Source of the DNA: a virus
Reading direction: 5' to 3' (one strand)
Virus record (IMG/VR): IMGVR_UViG_3300030085_003871
Span: 1 to 20,429 of that record
DNA: 20,429 bases
Both the position numbers and the translations under genes were made by a program. Shown one piece after another: positions 5,399-12,268 of this stretch. Below the pieces are notes generated by a model. That model was not told the origin of the DNA and made no database searches. It worked only from the letters and a program-made list of their open reading frames with translations. Each line of letters starts with the position of its first letter. Position 1 is the stretch's first letter.

Positions 5399-5409
5399 AT
5401 ATACGAAAA
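5387..5409 (+). promoter_or_regulatory. palindromic operator-like element over the P4 -10 box
   Basis: A perfect inverted repeat, TTTTCGTATA-TTA-TATACGAAAA, with 10-base arms and a 3-base centre, covers the -10 box and the expected start of transcription. That is where a dimeric repressor would block RNA polymerase. As RNA it would be AT-rich and weak, so a DNA site is more likely than a hairpin. AAAGG for queD follows at about 5415. Confidence 0.65.
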
Positions 5410-5426
5410 AAACAAAGGTTTTGTAA

Positions 5427-5870
5427 ATGAAATTCAAATCAACTAAACGATTTGGGCCTATCACTACAGGTCATCGTCAATGGAAAGACAAAGGTCATTG
5501 TTCTTTCGTTCACGGATATGGAAGATATGTAAGACTAACATTTGAAGCATCAGAACTTGATGAACGAGGTTGGGTTATGGACTTCGGTGATTTAAAAGAT
5601 GTTAAGAAGTGGATTGAATCAGAGTGGGACCATAGAGTATTGATAGCTGGTGATGACCCTCTTATTCCTAAATTAAAAGAATTAGAAAAAGTAGGTGGTA
5701 TAGATTTAAACATATTACCTGAAGGTTATTATCCTGGTATTGAAGAGTCCTGTCGTTATCTATATGACAAATTAAATCCAATGATAAAAGAAAAAACAAA
5801 CAATCGTGTTGAGATTACACGAGTAGAAGTTTGGGAACACGAAAACAATCACGCAGAATATGTCAGATAA
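5427..5870 (+). CDS. queD: 6-carboxytetrahydropterin synthase (QueD)
   Basis: Converts dihydroneopterin triphosphate, the FolE product, to 6-carboxytetrahydropterin, step 2 of 7-deazaguanine synthesis. The T-fold shows H16 (zinc), catalytic C25, H29 in HGY, the MDFGDLK strand (51-57), D68-H69 and E137 (VWEHENNHAEY), which match the QueD catalytic set. The usual HGH zinc motif reads HGY here, so the third zinc ligand is absent at its normal place. I recall HGY-type QueD variants in marine bacteria and phages, so this is probably a subfamily trait. At 147 residues it is longer than E. coli QueD (about 120). It is the first gene after P4, and its 3' end overlaps queE by 11 bases. Confidence 0.92.
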   Translation: MKFKSTKRFGPITTGHRQWKDKGHCSFVHGYGRYVRLTFEASELDERGWVMDFGDLKDVKKWIESEWDHRVLIAGDDPLIPKLKELEKVGGIDLNILPEGYYPGIEESCRYLYDKLNPMIKEKTNNRVEITRVEVWEHENNHAEYVR

Positions 5871-6606
5871 AAAATTACCAATAAATGAAATGTACACTTG
5901 TCTACAAGGTGAAGGTAAACTTCTAGGTATACCTCACATCCTGATTCGTGTAAGTGGTTGTAGATTACGTTGTCAGTTTGCTGACTCGTTTTGTGATACA
6001 CCATATAGTTCTTGGAAACCCGAGAAAGGTATTTTTACTTATCAAGATGTTCGAGAGTTTTATGAAAAAAATTCTCATATTCATCACACTATGATTACTG
6101 GTGGAGGTCCTACTTTGCATGCTAAAATGTTACAAGAGTTATGTAAGATAGGTAAAGAGTATTATCAAACCATCACAATAGAAACTGAAGGTAGTGAGTT
6201 TGTTTCTACTATGGCAGACTTAATTTCGTTATCTCCTAAGTTGTCAAATAGTACACCGAGACCTGGTACGATAATGTCTTATACAGGTAAAGTCGTTACT
6301 GAGGCTGATAAAAAGAAACACGAAAAGTGGCGTTGTAATTATGAAGCTATGTCTCAACTTATCGAGAATCATCCTGATTATCAACTCAAACCAGTTATCT
6401 CAAGTGAAGAAGATTTAGAAGAAGTAAAAGAGTTACAAAGAATACTAGGTGTCCCTAATCATATGGTTTATCTAATGCCTGAAGGTCTCGAACGAAATCA
6501 ACTAAATGAAAGACGAAAGTGGTTAACAGAACTTTGTGTACGTGAAGGTTACAACTTTACAGATAGATTACATATTATAACTTATGGAGATGAACGTGGG
6601 GTATGA
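5860..6606 (+). CDS. queE: 7-carboxy-7-deazaguanine synthase (QueE), radical SAM
   Basis: Rearranges 6-carboxytetrahydropterin to 7-carboxy-7-deazaguanine (CDG), using S-adenosylmethionine and a 4Fe-4S cluster. Near the start are the substrate motif YTCLQGEG (12-19) and the cluster cysteines C34, C38 and C45. The spacing is CX3C-X6-C, where classic radical SAM enzymes have CX3CX2C. The extra four residues (in QFADSF) precede the conserved CDTPYSSW. The SAM-binding GGEP motif reads GGGP (in MITGGGPTLH). 248 residues against 223 in E. coli. The spacing looks like an atypical QueE cluster loop, which the family is known to vary. No QueC follows. The gene overlaps queD and the following membrane gene. 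Confidence 0.93.
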   Translation: MSDKKLPINEMYTCLQGEGKLLGIPHILIRVSGCRLRCQFADSFCDTPYSSWKPEKGIFTYQDVREFYEKNSHIHHTMITGGGPTLHAKMLQELCKIGKEYYQTITIETEGSEFVSTMADLISLSPKLSNSTPRPGTIMSYTGKVVTEADKKKHEKWRCNYEAMSQLIENHPDYQLKPVISSEEDLEEVKELQRILGVPNHMVYLMPEGLERNQLNERRKWLTELCVREGYNFTDRLHIITYGDERGV

Positions 6607-6817
6607 TTGGATAGGTTGGATAGGAACTGCTGCTATCGTAGCCGGTTACTACTTCAATGCTAAAAAAATAAAGACTTGTTTTATTATTTGGGGATTAGGT
6701 AATGTTGCATTCTTGATATATGCTTATCTAATTGATGCACCTCCTCAAATAGCAATAAGTGCATTTGTAATTGGTATGAATATTTTTGGATATAAACAAT
6801 GGAGTAAAGATGAATAA
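6596..6817 (+). CDS. small three-span membrane protein in the deazaguanine operon
   Basis: 73 residues with three hydrophobic segments: DWIGWIGTAAIVAGYYF, FIIWGLGNVAFLIYAYL and IAISAFVIGMNIFGY, then a short KQWSKDE tail. The GTG at 6596 is chosen because GGAG (6586-6589) lies 6 bases upstream; in-frame ATGs at 6584 and 6590 are alternatives without a well-placed ribosome site. The Trp/Tyr/Asn-rich spans resemble half-length PnuC- or YgjV-like membrane proteins, but I cannot assign a family. Set between queE and folE, it could move a pterin, nucleobase or precursor across the inner membrane, which is inference. Confidence 0.75.
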   Translation: MGYDWIGWIGTAAIVAGYYFNAKKIKTCFIIWGLGNVAFLIYAYLIDAPPQIAISAFVIGMNIFGYKQWSKDE

Positions 6818-7442
6818 ACTAAAACACGCTAACGGAAATCATCCGTTGACTGAACAAGAAAAACTTAAAATGATTGAACAAGCTGCTAAACACTACGGTG
6901 ATTATATGACAGCTCTTGGATTTGATTGGAGTGAAGACCCTAACTCTTCTGAAACTCCTATCAGAGTAGCTAAAGCTTTTGTCAATGACTTGGCTTCAGG
7001 TGTGTATAGTGAACCTCCTAAGATTACAGCTTTCGATAACGTTGATGGATATGATGGTATGGTCTTTCAAGGTAACATAACATTACATTCATTTTGTTCA
7101 CATCATCATCTTCCCTTTATAGGACACGCTCACGTAGCGTATCTTCCTACTCCTGAGGGTAAAGTGATTGGACTAAGTAAGTTAAATCGTATTGTTGAGT
7201 TTTATGCTAGACGACCTCAAGTACAAGAAAACTTGACAATGCAAGTACACGACCACATCCACGATGTATGTGAAGAAAACATTGGTGTTGCTGTATCCGT
7301 TGAGGCAGACCATATGTGTGCTTGTGTTCGTGGTGTCAAACATAATTCTACTATGAAGACATCTAAGTTGAGTGGTGAGTTTATGAACTACAAAAGTAAT
7401 TCACGAGAAGAATTTTATAACTTTATAAGGGACTTGAAATGA
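6810..7442 (+). CDS. folE: GTP cyclohydrolase I (FolE)
   Basis: Opens the guanine ring of GTP to give dihydroneopterin triphosphate, the entry step of 7-deazaguanine synthesis. The start at 6810 has GGAG at 6801-6804 and overlaps the previous stop. In the 210-residue protein the zinc site is seen as C96 and H99 (SFCSHHHLPF) and C170 (DHMCACVRGV). The GTP-site segments GHAHVAYLP, GLSKLNRIVEFYARRPQVQE and VHDHIHD are intact. The length matches E. coli FolE (222). Phages that replace guanine in DNA often carry their own folE to raise pterin flux. Its TGA overlaps the next gene as ATGA. Confidence 0.97.
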   Translation: MNKLKHANGNHPLTEQEKLKMIEQAAKHYGDYMTALGFDWSEDPNSSETPIRVAKAFVNDLASGVYSEPPKITAFDNVDGYDGMVFQGNITLHSFCSHHHLPFIGHAHVAYLPTPEGKVIGLSKLNRIVEFYARRPQVQENLTMQVHDHIHDVCEENIGVAVSVEADHMCACVRGVKHNSTMKTSKLSGEFMNYKSNSREEFYNFIRDLK

Positions 7443-7828
7443 AAGAGTTTATAAGTTGGAATCTAATTGATGAAGCTGTTACTGATATAGCTTTTAATAT
7501 TAAAAACACAAATAAAGATTTCAAAGGTGTTTATGGTATACCTAGAGGTGGTTTGATATTGGCTGTAATGTTGAGTCATAAGTTAGATTTACCTTTGATA
7601 ATGTCTAAAGATGAGTTAGACGAAAATAGTATTATCATAGACGATATAGCAGATACTGGTAGAACATTATGGGATTTTCTCGAATATCAATCTTATGTTG
7701 TTACTATACACAAACACGAAAAAAGCATATTCAAACCTGATTATTCAGTTTTAGATAAAGGTGATAAGTGGATTGTCTATCCTTGGGAAACTGAAGACTC
7801 AGAAGAAATACAGGATTACTTAAAATGA
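7439..7828 (+). CDS. phosphoribosyltransferase (Gpt-like, type I)
   Basis: 129 residues with a type I PRTase core. The PRPP-binding loop IIIDDIADTGRT spans residues 65-76, and an upstream GVYGIPRGGLILA strand-loop (30-42) provides the PPi-binding loop. The C-terminal hood ends KWIVYPWETED, as in xanthine-guanine PRTases (WVVYPWE). It is shorter than E. coli Gpt (152). The expected reaction is a purine base plus PRPP giving the nucleotide. In this operon it may salvage the guanine that DpdA releases, or act on a deazaguanine base. Both ideas are inference. ATGA overlaps on both sides show tight coupling to folE and the T-fold gene. Confidence 0.85.
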   Translation: MKEFISWNLIDEAVTDIAFNIKNTNKDFKGVYGIPRGGLILAVMLSHKLDLPLIMSKDELDENSIIIDDIADTGRTLWDFLEYQSYVVTIHKHEKSIFKPDYSVLDKGDKWIVYPWETEDSEEIQDYLK

Positions 7829-8172
7829 AAACAAATATAATATGTAGATTACAAGTTGAAGGACTACATTGGTGGTCTGAAGCTAGTAAGTATGAACCCA
7901 CAATGGTGTATCTTGAATCACCACATAGGCATATGTTTCACATTGAAGTCAAAAAAGAAGTTTTTCACGATGACCGAGATGTTGAGTTTATTGTGTTTAA
8001 AAGAAAAGTTAAAAAGTATTTAGAAGAAAAATATTATGATGAACAATATGATTTGTGTAACTTCAAAGCAAGGTCTTGTGAAATGTTAGCTAAAGAATTA
8101 CTCGAAGAATTTGATTTAGTGTATTGTTCAGTATTCGAAGATAACGAGAATGGAGCAGAAATATATGGGTAA
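7825..8172 (+). CDS. QueD-like T-fold paralogue lacking catalytic residues
   Basis: 115 residues with the T-fold layout of QueD/6-pyruvoyl-tetrahydropterin synthase. It has the zinc histidines H15 (in GLHWW) and H34-x-H36 (SPHRHMFHIEV), a middle DVEFIVFKRKVKKYLEE strand-helix, SCEMLAKELLEEF in place of the usual TxExLA helix, and an acid near the end (VFEDNENGAEI, E105). The Cys normally four residues before HxH is absent, and the DH pair reads DLCN. It should bind zinc and perhaps a pterin-like or deazaguanine ligand, but not act as ordinary QueD. From memory, a QueD paralogue has been proposed to decarboxylate CDG in phages that make 7-deazaguanine DNA (DpdL); this could be that protein. 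It sits between the PRTase and the glycosyltransferase, with overlaps. Confidence 0.75.
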   Translation: MKTNIICRLQVEGLHWWSEASKYEPTMVYLESPHRHMFHIEVKKEVFHDDRDVEFIVFKRKVKKYLEEKYYDEQYDLCNFKARSCEMLAKELLEEFDLVYCSVFEDNENGAEIYG

Positions 8173-9145
8173 AATAATTTACTTACCTCTTGAACATATT
8201 GAGTCAAGATACACAACTCATATGGACAGAGATATATCAAACTATCTTGATAACTTAGATAGAGAATGTATCAAAGTTTATCCTGATATTCCCGTTCCTA
8301 CAAGTATGAAAGCAGGAAGTTTTCTTGATGCTGAGTTTACAATCAGATTCAAAGCAGCTCAGATTGAAGAAGTGGCTAGATTATATCGGGAAGATGTAAT
8401 TGACTCAGGTGATATTATTTGGAGTTCTGATTTATGGCATCCAGGACTTCCCGAAAGTATAGCTTATATGAATTACTTTGCTAAGAAAGATGTAAAGTTA
8501 AGAGGACTTATTCACGCGGGTAGTTTTACTGATACTGATTTCGTGAGAGATATGGAACGATGGGCTAAAAACTTTGAAGATACTTTGTTTGATATTGCTG
8601 ATGAAATTTATTGTGGTAGTGATTTTATAAAAAATGATATTATAAAAAAACGAATGATAAATCCTGACAAGTTAGTTGTAACTGGATTTCCTTTAGATAC
8701 AGAAAATCTTGATAAAGTTGAAAAGAAACCTAAAGAAGATATAGTAGTATTTTCAGGTAGAAACGTAGATGAAAAACAACCTTGGTTATTTAAACAAATG
8801 GAAGATAGATTAGGTGATGTTATAGGTAGTACTCAGTTCATCAATACTCTTGAACATAACTTTTCAAAAGATGAGTATTATGATTTGTTGAGTAGAGCTA
8901 AAGTTGTAGTAAGTTTTGCTTTACAAGAAAACTTTGGATTCAGTATTGCCGAAGCTGTTTATCTAGGTTGTGTTCCTGTTGTTCCTAACAGATTGGTTTA
9001 TCCTGAGTTTTATAGTGAACAATATTTGTATGATACTTTTGATACTGCTTGTAATAAAGTTAATATGGCTCTGAAAGGTAACTTATTACCTCCATTACAC
9101 GGTAGAGATTATCAAGAAGCTATGGAAAGGTGGTTCCGTGATTAA
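8165..9145 (+). CDS. GT-B glycosyltransferase in the DNA-modification operon
   Basis: 326 residues. Start 8165 is chosen (GGAG at 8152-8155); an in-frame ATG at 8150 is also possible. The C-terminal half is a GT-B nucleotide-sugar domain: VVTGFPLDTENL, IVVFSGRNVDEKQPWLF, a SRAKVVVSFALQ strand, then the EX7E motif ENFGFSIAE and LGCVPVVPNRLVYPE, typical of retaining GT4 enzymes. The N-terminal half (YLPLEHIESRYT, WHPGLPESI, GLIHAGSFTDTDF) resembles phage glycosyltransferases I recall near modification genes. The acceptor is unknown. Its place between the T-fold gene and dpdA, overlapping both, suggests it could glycosylate the modified base, as T4 enzymes do for hydroxymethylcytosine. A surface or capsid target is the alternative. 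Confidence 0.85.
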   Translation: MGKIIYLPLEHIESRYTTHMDRDISNYLDNLDRECIKVYPDIPVPTSMKAGSFLDAEFTIRFKAAQIEEVARLYREDVIDSGDIIWSSDLWHPGLPESIAYMNYFAKKDVKLRGLIHAGSFTDTDFVRDMERWAKNFEDTLFDIADEIYCGSDFIKNDIIKKRMINPDKLVVTGFPLDTENLDKVEKKPKEDIVVFSGRNVDEKQPWLFKQMEDRLGDVIGSTQFINTLEHNFSKDEYYDLLSRAKVVVSFALQENFGFSIAEAVYLGCVPVVPNRLVYPEFYSEQYLYDTFDTACNKVNMALKGNLLPPLHGRDYQEAMERWFRD

Positions 9146-10340
9146 AACTAATTTTATTTATTTTCCTTCATTCTCAGCAGGTGAGATGGGTTCTAACTTT
9201 GTAAAAGACCATCGTTTTAGAAATGATATGACGATACGATTTTATAGTGAAGAATATCCTGAAGAGTTTCAACACAATCAATTATTGATTACAGCTGGAG
9301 CGCATATGTCAGTAAAAGATTACAGAAACAAAATGGGACTTACTGATAGAAATCTTGTTATGGGTGATTCAGGAGGATTTCAGTTCGCTTCTGGAGCTCT
9401 CAAATGGGACTTAAAATACAGAGATAAAATCTTTAACTGGTTATCAGAAAATACTGATGTGGCTATGAACTTAGATTTACCTCCTCGTTTGAAGAATGAA
9501 GGTAAGTTTCACGAATGTTTAGATGTTAGTATTGACAATTTTAAATACTTTCAATCAAAACAAGATGGTTCTACAAAGTTCTTAAACGTAGTACAAGGTG
9601 ATGACGAACATACTTACAAACACTGGTACGACCAAGTCAAAGATTTTGATTTCAATGGTTGGGGTATCGGAGGTGCTGGTGGTAGTCTTTATCGTTTTAT
9701 GTCAGGTGTCCATGCTCTATTACAAGGTAAAGAACACTTGAATCCTCGTAATGAATACTTTCACATTCTTGGTACTTCTAAAATCAGAGACTTCTTGATG
9801 TTAATTCAATTACAGAAATCACTTGAGGATATTGGTTCCAATATTGTTGTAACGACTGATAGTTCGTCTCCTGACAGAGCTGTCGTTTTTGGTACATATT
9901 ACACACGATTTAGTATAAAGAAAGCCACATTTGAATCAATCAACTTTCCAAGTGAAAAACATAATCCTGACATTATAGAGTGGTTTAGAGAAACACCTAA
10001 TCAAGATTGGCCTCGTATGACTGCTTTTGATGATGTACTTAGAGGACTTGTTTCTTGGAAAGATGTAGCTGACTGGAACACTCAATGTACTATGGGAATG
10101 AGATTACATAACTTCTATGTGTTTAAAGATGCTATCAGAAATGTAACTGAACTAATTTATGGACACGATTATATATTGAAACAAGCAGTAGATAGTGAAG
10201 TATATAAAGTATTGAGGTCCATTGATGATATGGTCAAGAGTGAAGACCCCTCAAGAGTATTCGAATCATATAAACAACTTTATATGAAAATGAGTAATAC
10301 TAAAAAACAACCTACAAATTCAACACACAATTTCTTTTAA
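9138..10340 (+). CDS. dpdA: DNA-guanine transglycosylase (DpdA), TGT-like
   Basis: Swaps guanine in phage DNA for a 7-deazaguanine base, making the DNA resistant to many host restriction enzymes. It is a relative of tRNA-guanine transglycosylase. MGDSGGFQFASG (75-86, base D77), NLDLPPR (111-117), VVQGDD (151-156), GWGIGGAGG (174-182) and the probable nucleophile strand TTDSSSPDR (239-247, D241) match the TGT active-site order. The CxC...CxxC...H zinc site of bacterial TGT is not evident in the C-terminal third, consistent with phage DpdA proteins. The start is GTG at 9138 with GGAAAGG 7 bases upstream. 400 residues. It closes the operon that begins with queD and overlaps the glycosyltransferase. 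Confidence 0.93.
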   Translation: MIKTNFIYFPSFSAGEMGSNFVKDHRFRNDMTIRFYSEEYPEEFQHNQLLITAGAHMSVKDYRNKMGLTDRNLVMGDSGGFQFASGALKWDLKYRDKIFNWLSENTDVAMNLDLPPRLKNEGKFHECLDVSIDNFKYFQSKQDGSTKFLNVVQGDDEHTYKHWYDQVKDFDFNGWGIGGAGGSLYRFMSGVHALLQGKEHLNPRNEYFHILGTSKIRDFLMLIQLQKSLEDIGSNIVVTTDSSSPDRAVVFGTYYTRFSIKKATFESINFPSEKHNPDIIEWFRETPNQDWPRMTAFDDVLRGLVSWKDVADWNTQCTMGMRLHNFYVFKDAIRNVTELIYGHDYILKQAVDSEVYKVLRSIDDMVKSEDPSRVFESYKQLYMKMSNTKKQPTNSTHNFF

Positions 10341-10349
10341 GGAGAAAAA

Positions 10350-11168
10350 ATGCAATTTACAGCAGAACAAATACAAGAAAATTGGGACAAACTAATCGGT
10401 ATAATAGAAGATACCTTTGAAGGAGAAAGAAAAGAAAATCTCTTGAAAATGTATGATTACTTTAAAGATAGAGCTATGTTTGCTCCTGCTAGTGGTGTTG
10501 TGTATTATCACAATGCTATACCTGGAGGTTATGTTGACCATATTCTTAACATTACAGAATGTTCTCAAAAAATATATGAGATGTGGAAAGAAATGGGAGC
10601 TCATACAGACGAATATACTCTTGAAAATGTTATCTTTTGTGCTCTTCATCACGACTTAGGTAAGTTAGGTGATATGAAAGAAGATTACTATGTACCTAAC
10701 GAGTCTGAATGGCATAGAATCAATCAGGGTAAAATGTATGAGTATAATGACAAACTACATTATATGACCGTTACAGACAGAGCTGTTTGGTTACTAACTC
10801 AGTTTGATATTAAGATGAATCAAATCGAATATTTAGCTCTACGATTGACCGATGGAATGTATGAAGATGCTAATAAAGGATACTTGATGGGATTCGGTGA
10901 GGGTAAAAATCTTAAAACAAATTTACCTTTAATACTACATCAAGCTGATATGATGGCTACAAGATTAGAAAAAGAACGTTATATGTTCAGTAAAGATTCT
11001 GATATAAATTATAGTGAGATTCTTAATCCTGAACTTAAAAAAGAACGTGAAGAACAAGAACAAAAATCAGTAAACACAATCAAAGAGGCTATCACTAAAT
11101 CAGAAACTCCTGATATTTTATCAGAAAAGTCTAAAGATTTGTTTAACGAATTATTTGGAGATAAATAA
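10350..11168 (+). CDS. HD-domain phosphohydrolase
   Basis: 272 residues. HD metal ligands are visible in order: H64 (GGYVDHILNI), H101-D102 (CALHHDLGKLGD) and D200 (LILHQADMMATRLE). HD proteins of this type cleave nucleotides or phosphodiesters; in phages they may act on dNTPs or nucleoside monophosphates, or on host signalling nucleotides. The substrate cannot be read here. The tail from about 225 is charged and probably flexible (KKEREEQEQKSVNTIKE). AAGGAG at 10339-10344 is the best ribosome site in this part of the window, suggesting strong translation. It follows dpdA by 9 bases and may belong to the same transcript. Confidence 0.85.
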   Translation: MQFTAEQIQENWDKLIGIIEDTFEGERKENLLKMYDYFKDRAMFAPASGVVYYHNAIPGGYVDHILNITECSQKIYEMWKEMGAHTDEYTLENVIFCALHHDLGKLGDMKEDYYVPNESEWHRINQGKMYEYNDKLHYMTVTDRAVWLLTQFDIKMNQIEYLALRLTDGMYEDANKGYLMGFGEGKNLKTNLPLILHQADMMATRLEKERYMFSKDSDINYSEILNPELKKEREEQEQKSVNTIKEAITKSETPDILSEKSKDLFNELFGDK

Positions 11169-11428
11169 TGATAATAGAAATAGTATTAGGATTATTAGTC
11201 GTTATCGAGGGATATGTTATTTGGAACTTATTTAGAAAAACAGAATTTCTCGAAACTTGGGTAGAAGATTTTACACAAGTAATACAACAAGTAGATACAG
11301 ATTTAAAAGAAATTGATTCAACAGGACATTTTGAATCTGATGATGAAATTGGTAGTATATTTGAGGCTATCAAAGATACCGTAAAACAATTAGAAACCTT
11401 CAAAGGAGAAGATGTAAATGCCAGCTAA
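11168..11428 (+). CDS. membrane-anchored hypothetical protein next to gp55
   Basis: 86 residues: an N-terminal membrane segment (MIIEIVLGLLVVIEGYVIWN) then an acidic amphipathic helix (WVEDFTQVIQQVDTDLKEID and a DDEIGSIFEAIKDTVKQL segment). Small proteins with this layout sit beside the late sigma gene in marine T4-like phages, as I recall, but their role is unknown. It starts in a TAATG overlap with the HD gene and overlaps gp55 by 11 bases. Confidence 0.7.
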   Translation: MIIEIVLGLLVVIEGYVIWNLFRKTEFLETWVEDFTQVIQQVDTDLKEIDSTGHFESDDEIGSIFEAIKDTVKQLETFKGEDVNAS

Positions 11429-12149
11429 AGTTGTTAAGAAAAAAAGACGTAAAAAAAGTAAAGTATATTTTGGAACACCAGTACAAAATGCTATCATTAG
11501 GTACAATGAATGTTCAAATCCTACAATACGAAATAGAATCTATCGTGAACATATAGCTGCTGCTTTTGATAAATTAGCTGAAAACTTAATTCACACATTT
11601 AAGTTTTACTATTTTGATTATCCTTTTGAAGAAGTTAAACACGAAGTAGTATCTTTTTTAGTGATGCAGATGCCTAAATATAAAGCTGACAAAGGAAGAG
11701 CTTTCTCATATTTTTCTGTAATTGGTAAAAATTATTTGATTCTAAATAATAATAATAATTACAAAAAAATGAAAACACACGATGAAGTCAAAGTATTAGA
11801 TTTCAAACGTAATGTTCTGAGTGAGTCTATACAAGAGGAAGCTGATGAGTTTAACATTCAATTTGTAGACCAGATGTTAGAGTATTGGGATAATAATATT
11901 ACTAATATTTTTCGTAGACAAAAAGATATTCTTGTAGCTGATGCTGTATTAGAATTATTTAGACGAAGAAAAAATATCGAGAACTTCAACAAAAAAGCTC
12001 TCTATATTATGATTCGTGAAATGACAGGTTCTAATACTCAACATATCACACGAGTAATAAATCAAATGAAACGTTATTACTTTAATATGATGGAGGAGTT
12101 TTCTGCAGTAGGTGAGATTGATACCTCTAATACTGGTTCGATATTTTAA
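11418..12149 (+). CDS. 55: late-transcription sigma factor (T4 gp55-like)
   Basis: Directs host RNA polymerase to phage late promoters, in T4 together with the sliding clamp and gp33. 243 residues, longer than T4 gp55 (185). The recognisable core is residues 50-115: KLAENLIHTFKFYYFDYPFE, EEVKHEVVSFLVMQMPKYK and KGRAFSYFSVIGKNYLIL, a sigma region 2-like block found in gp55 of cyanophages and other marine T4-like phages. A run of five Asn follows the core. The C-terminal part is helical, with ITRVINQMKRYYFNMMEEF like a sigma region 4 remnant, and ends GSIF, possibly a clamp contact. AAAGGAG at 11402-11408 precedes the start. Confidence 0.88.
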   Translation: MPAKVVKKKRRKKSKVYFGTPVQNAIIRYNECSNPTIRNRIYREHIAAAFDKLAENLIHTFKFYYFDYPFEEVKHEVVSFLVMQMPKYKADKGRAFSYFSVIGKNYLILNNNNNYKKMKTHDEVKVLDFKRNVLSESIQEEADEFNIQFVDQMLEYWDNNITNIFRRQKDILVADAVLELFRRRKNIENFNKKALYIMIREMTGSNTQHITRVINQMKRYYFNMMEEFSAVGEIDTSNTGSIF

Positions 12150-12154
12150 TTTAT

Positions 12155-12247
12155 GGCGACGATTGAGTAGCTGGTGCTCTCCTCGGTCTTCAACACCGTA
12201 GTGTAGTAGTTGATACTACAGGTAGGTTCGATTCCTATCCGTCGCCG
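12155..12247 (+). tRNA. selC: probable tRNA-Sec (anticodon TCA), long variable arm
   Basis: 93 bases. The acceptor GGCGACG (12155-12161) pairs with CGTCGCC (12240-12246). The anticodon loop CTTCAAC (12188-12194) gives TCA at 12190-12192, reading UGA. A long variable arm has a 7-bp stem TGTAGTA/TACTACA and loop GTTGA. The D arm is long with a tiny loop (GAGTA-GCTGG-TGCTC). The T stem extends to 6 bp around TTCGATT, so acceptor plus T arm reach about 13 bp, as in tRNA-Sec. Discriminator G12247 fits Sec or Ser; the following CTA is one base from CCA. The anticodon stem has 4 pairs plus a T-T mismatch. The alternative is an opal suppressor Ser/Leu tRNA. No other selenocysteine gene is in the window. 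Confidence 0.8.
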
Positions 12248-12268
12248 CTAACATAATGAAAGGTTTTA

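Noticed and set aside
1664-7442. Possible selenocysteine readthrough at TGA stops (1662, 6604, 7440 and others)
   Set aside because: After each TGA the frame soon closes or gives unlike sequence, and most TGAs are ATGA overlaps with the next start. No selenoprotein is evident in the window.
12155-12247. Stop-codon recoding (TGA as sense) in this phage
   Set aside because: Several intact genes end cleanly in TGA and no gene needs TGA read as sense to complete a known family.
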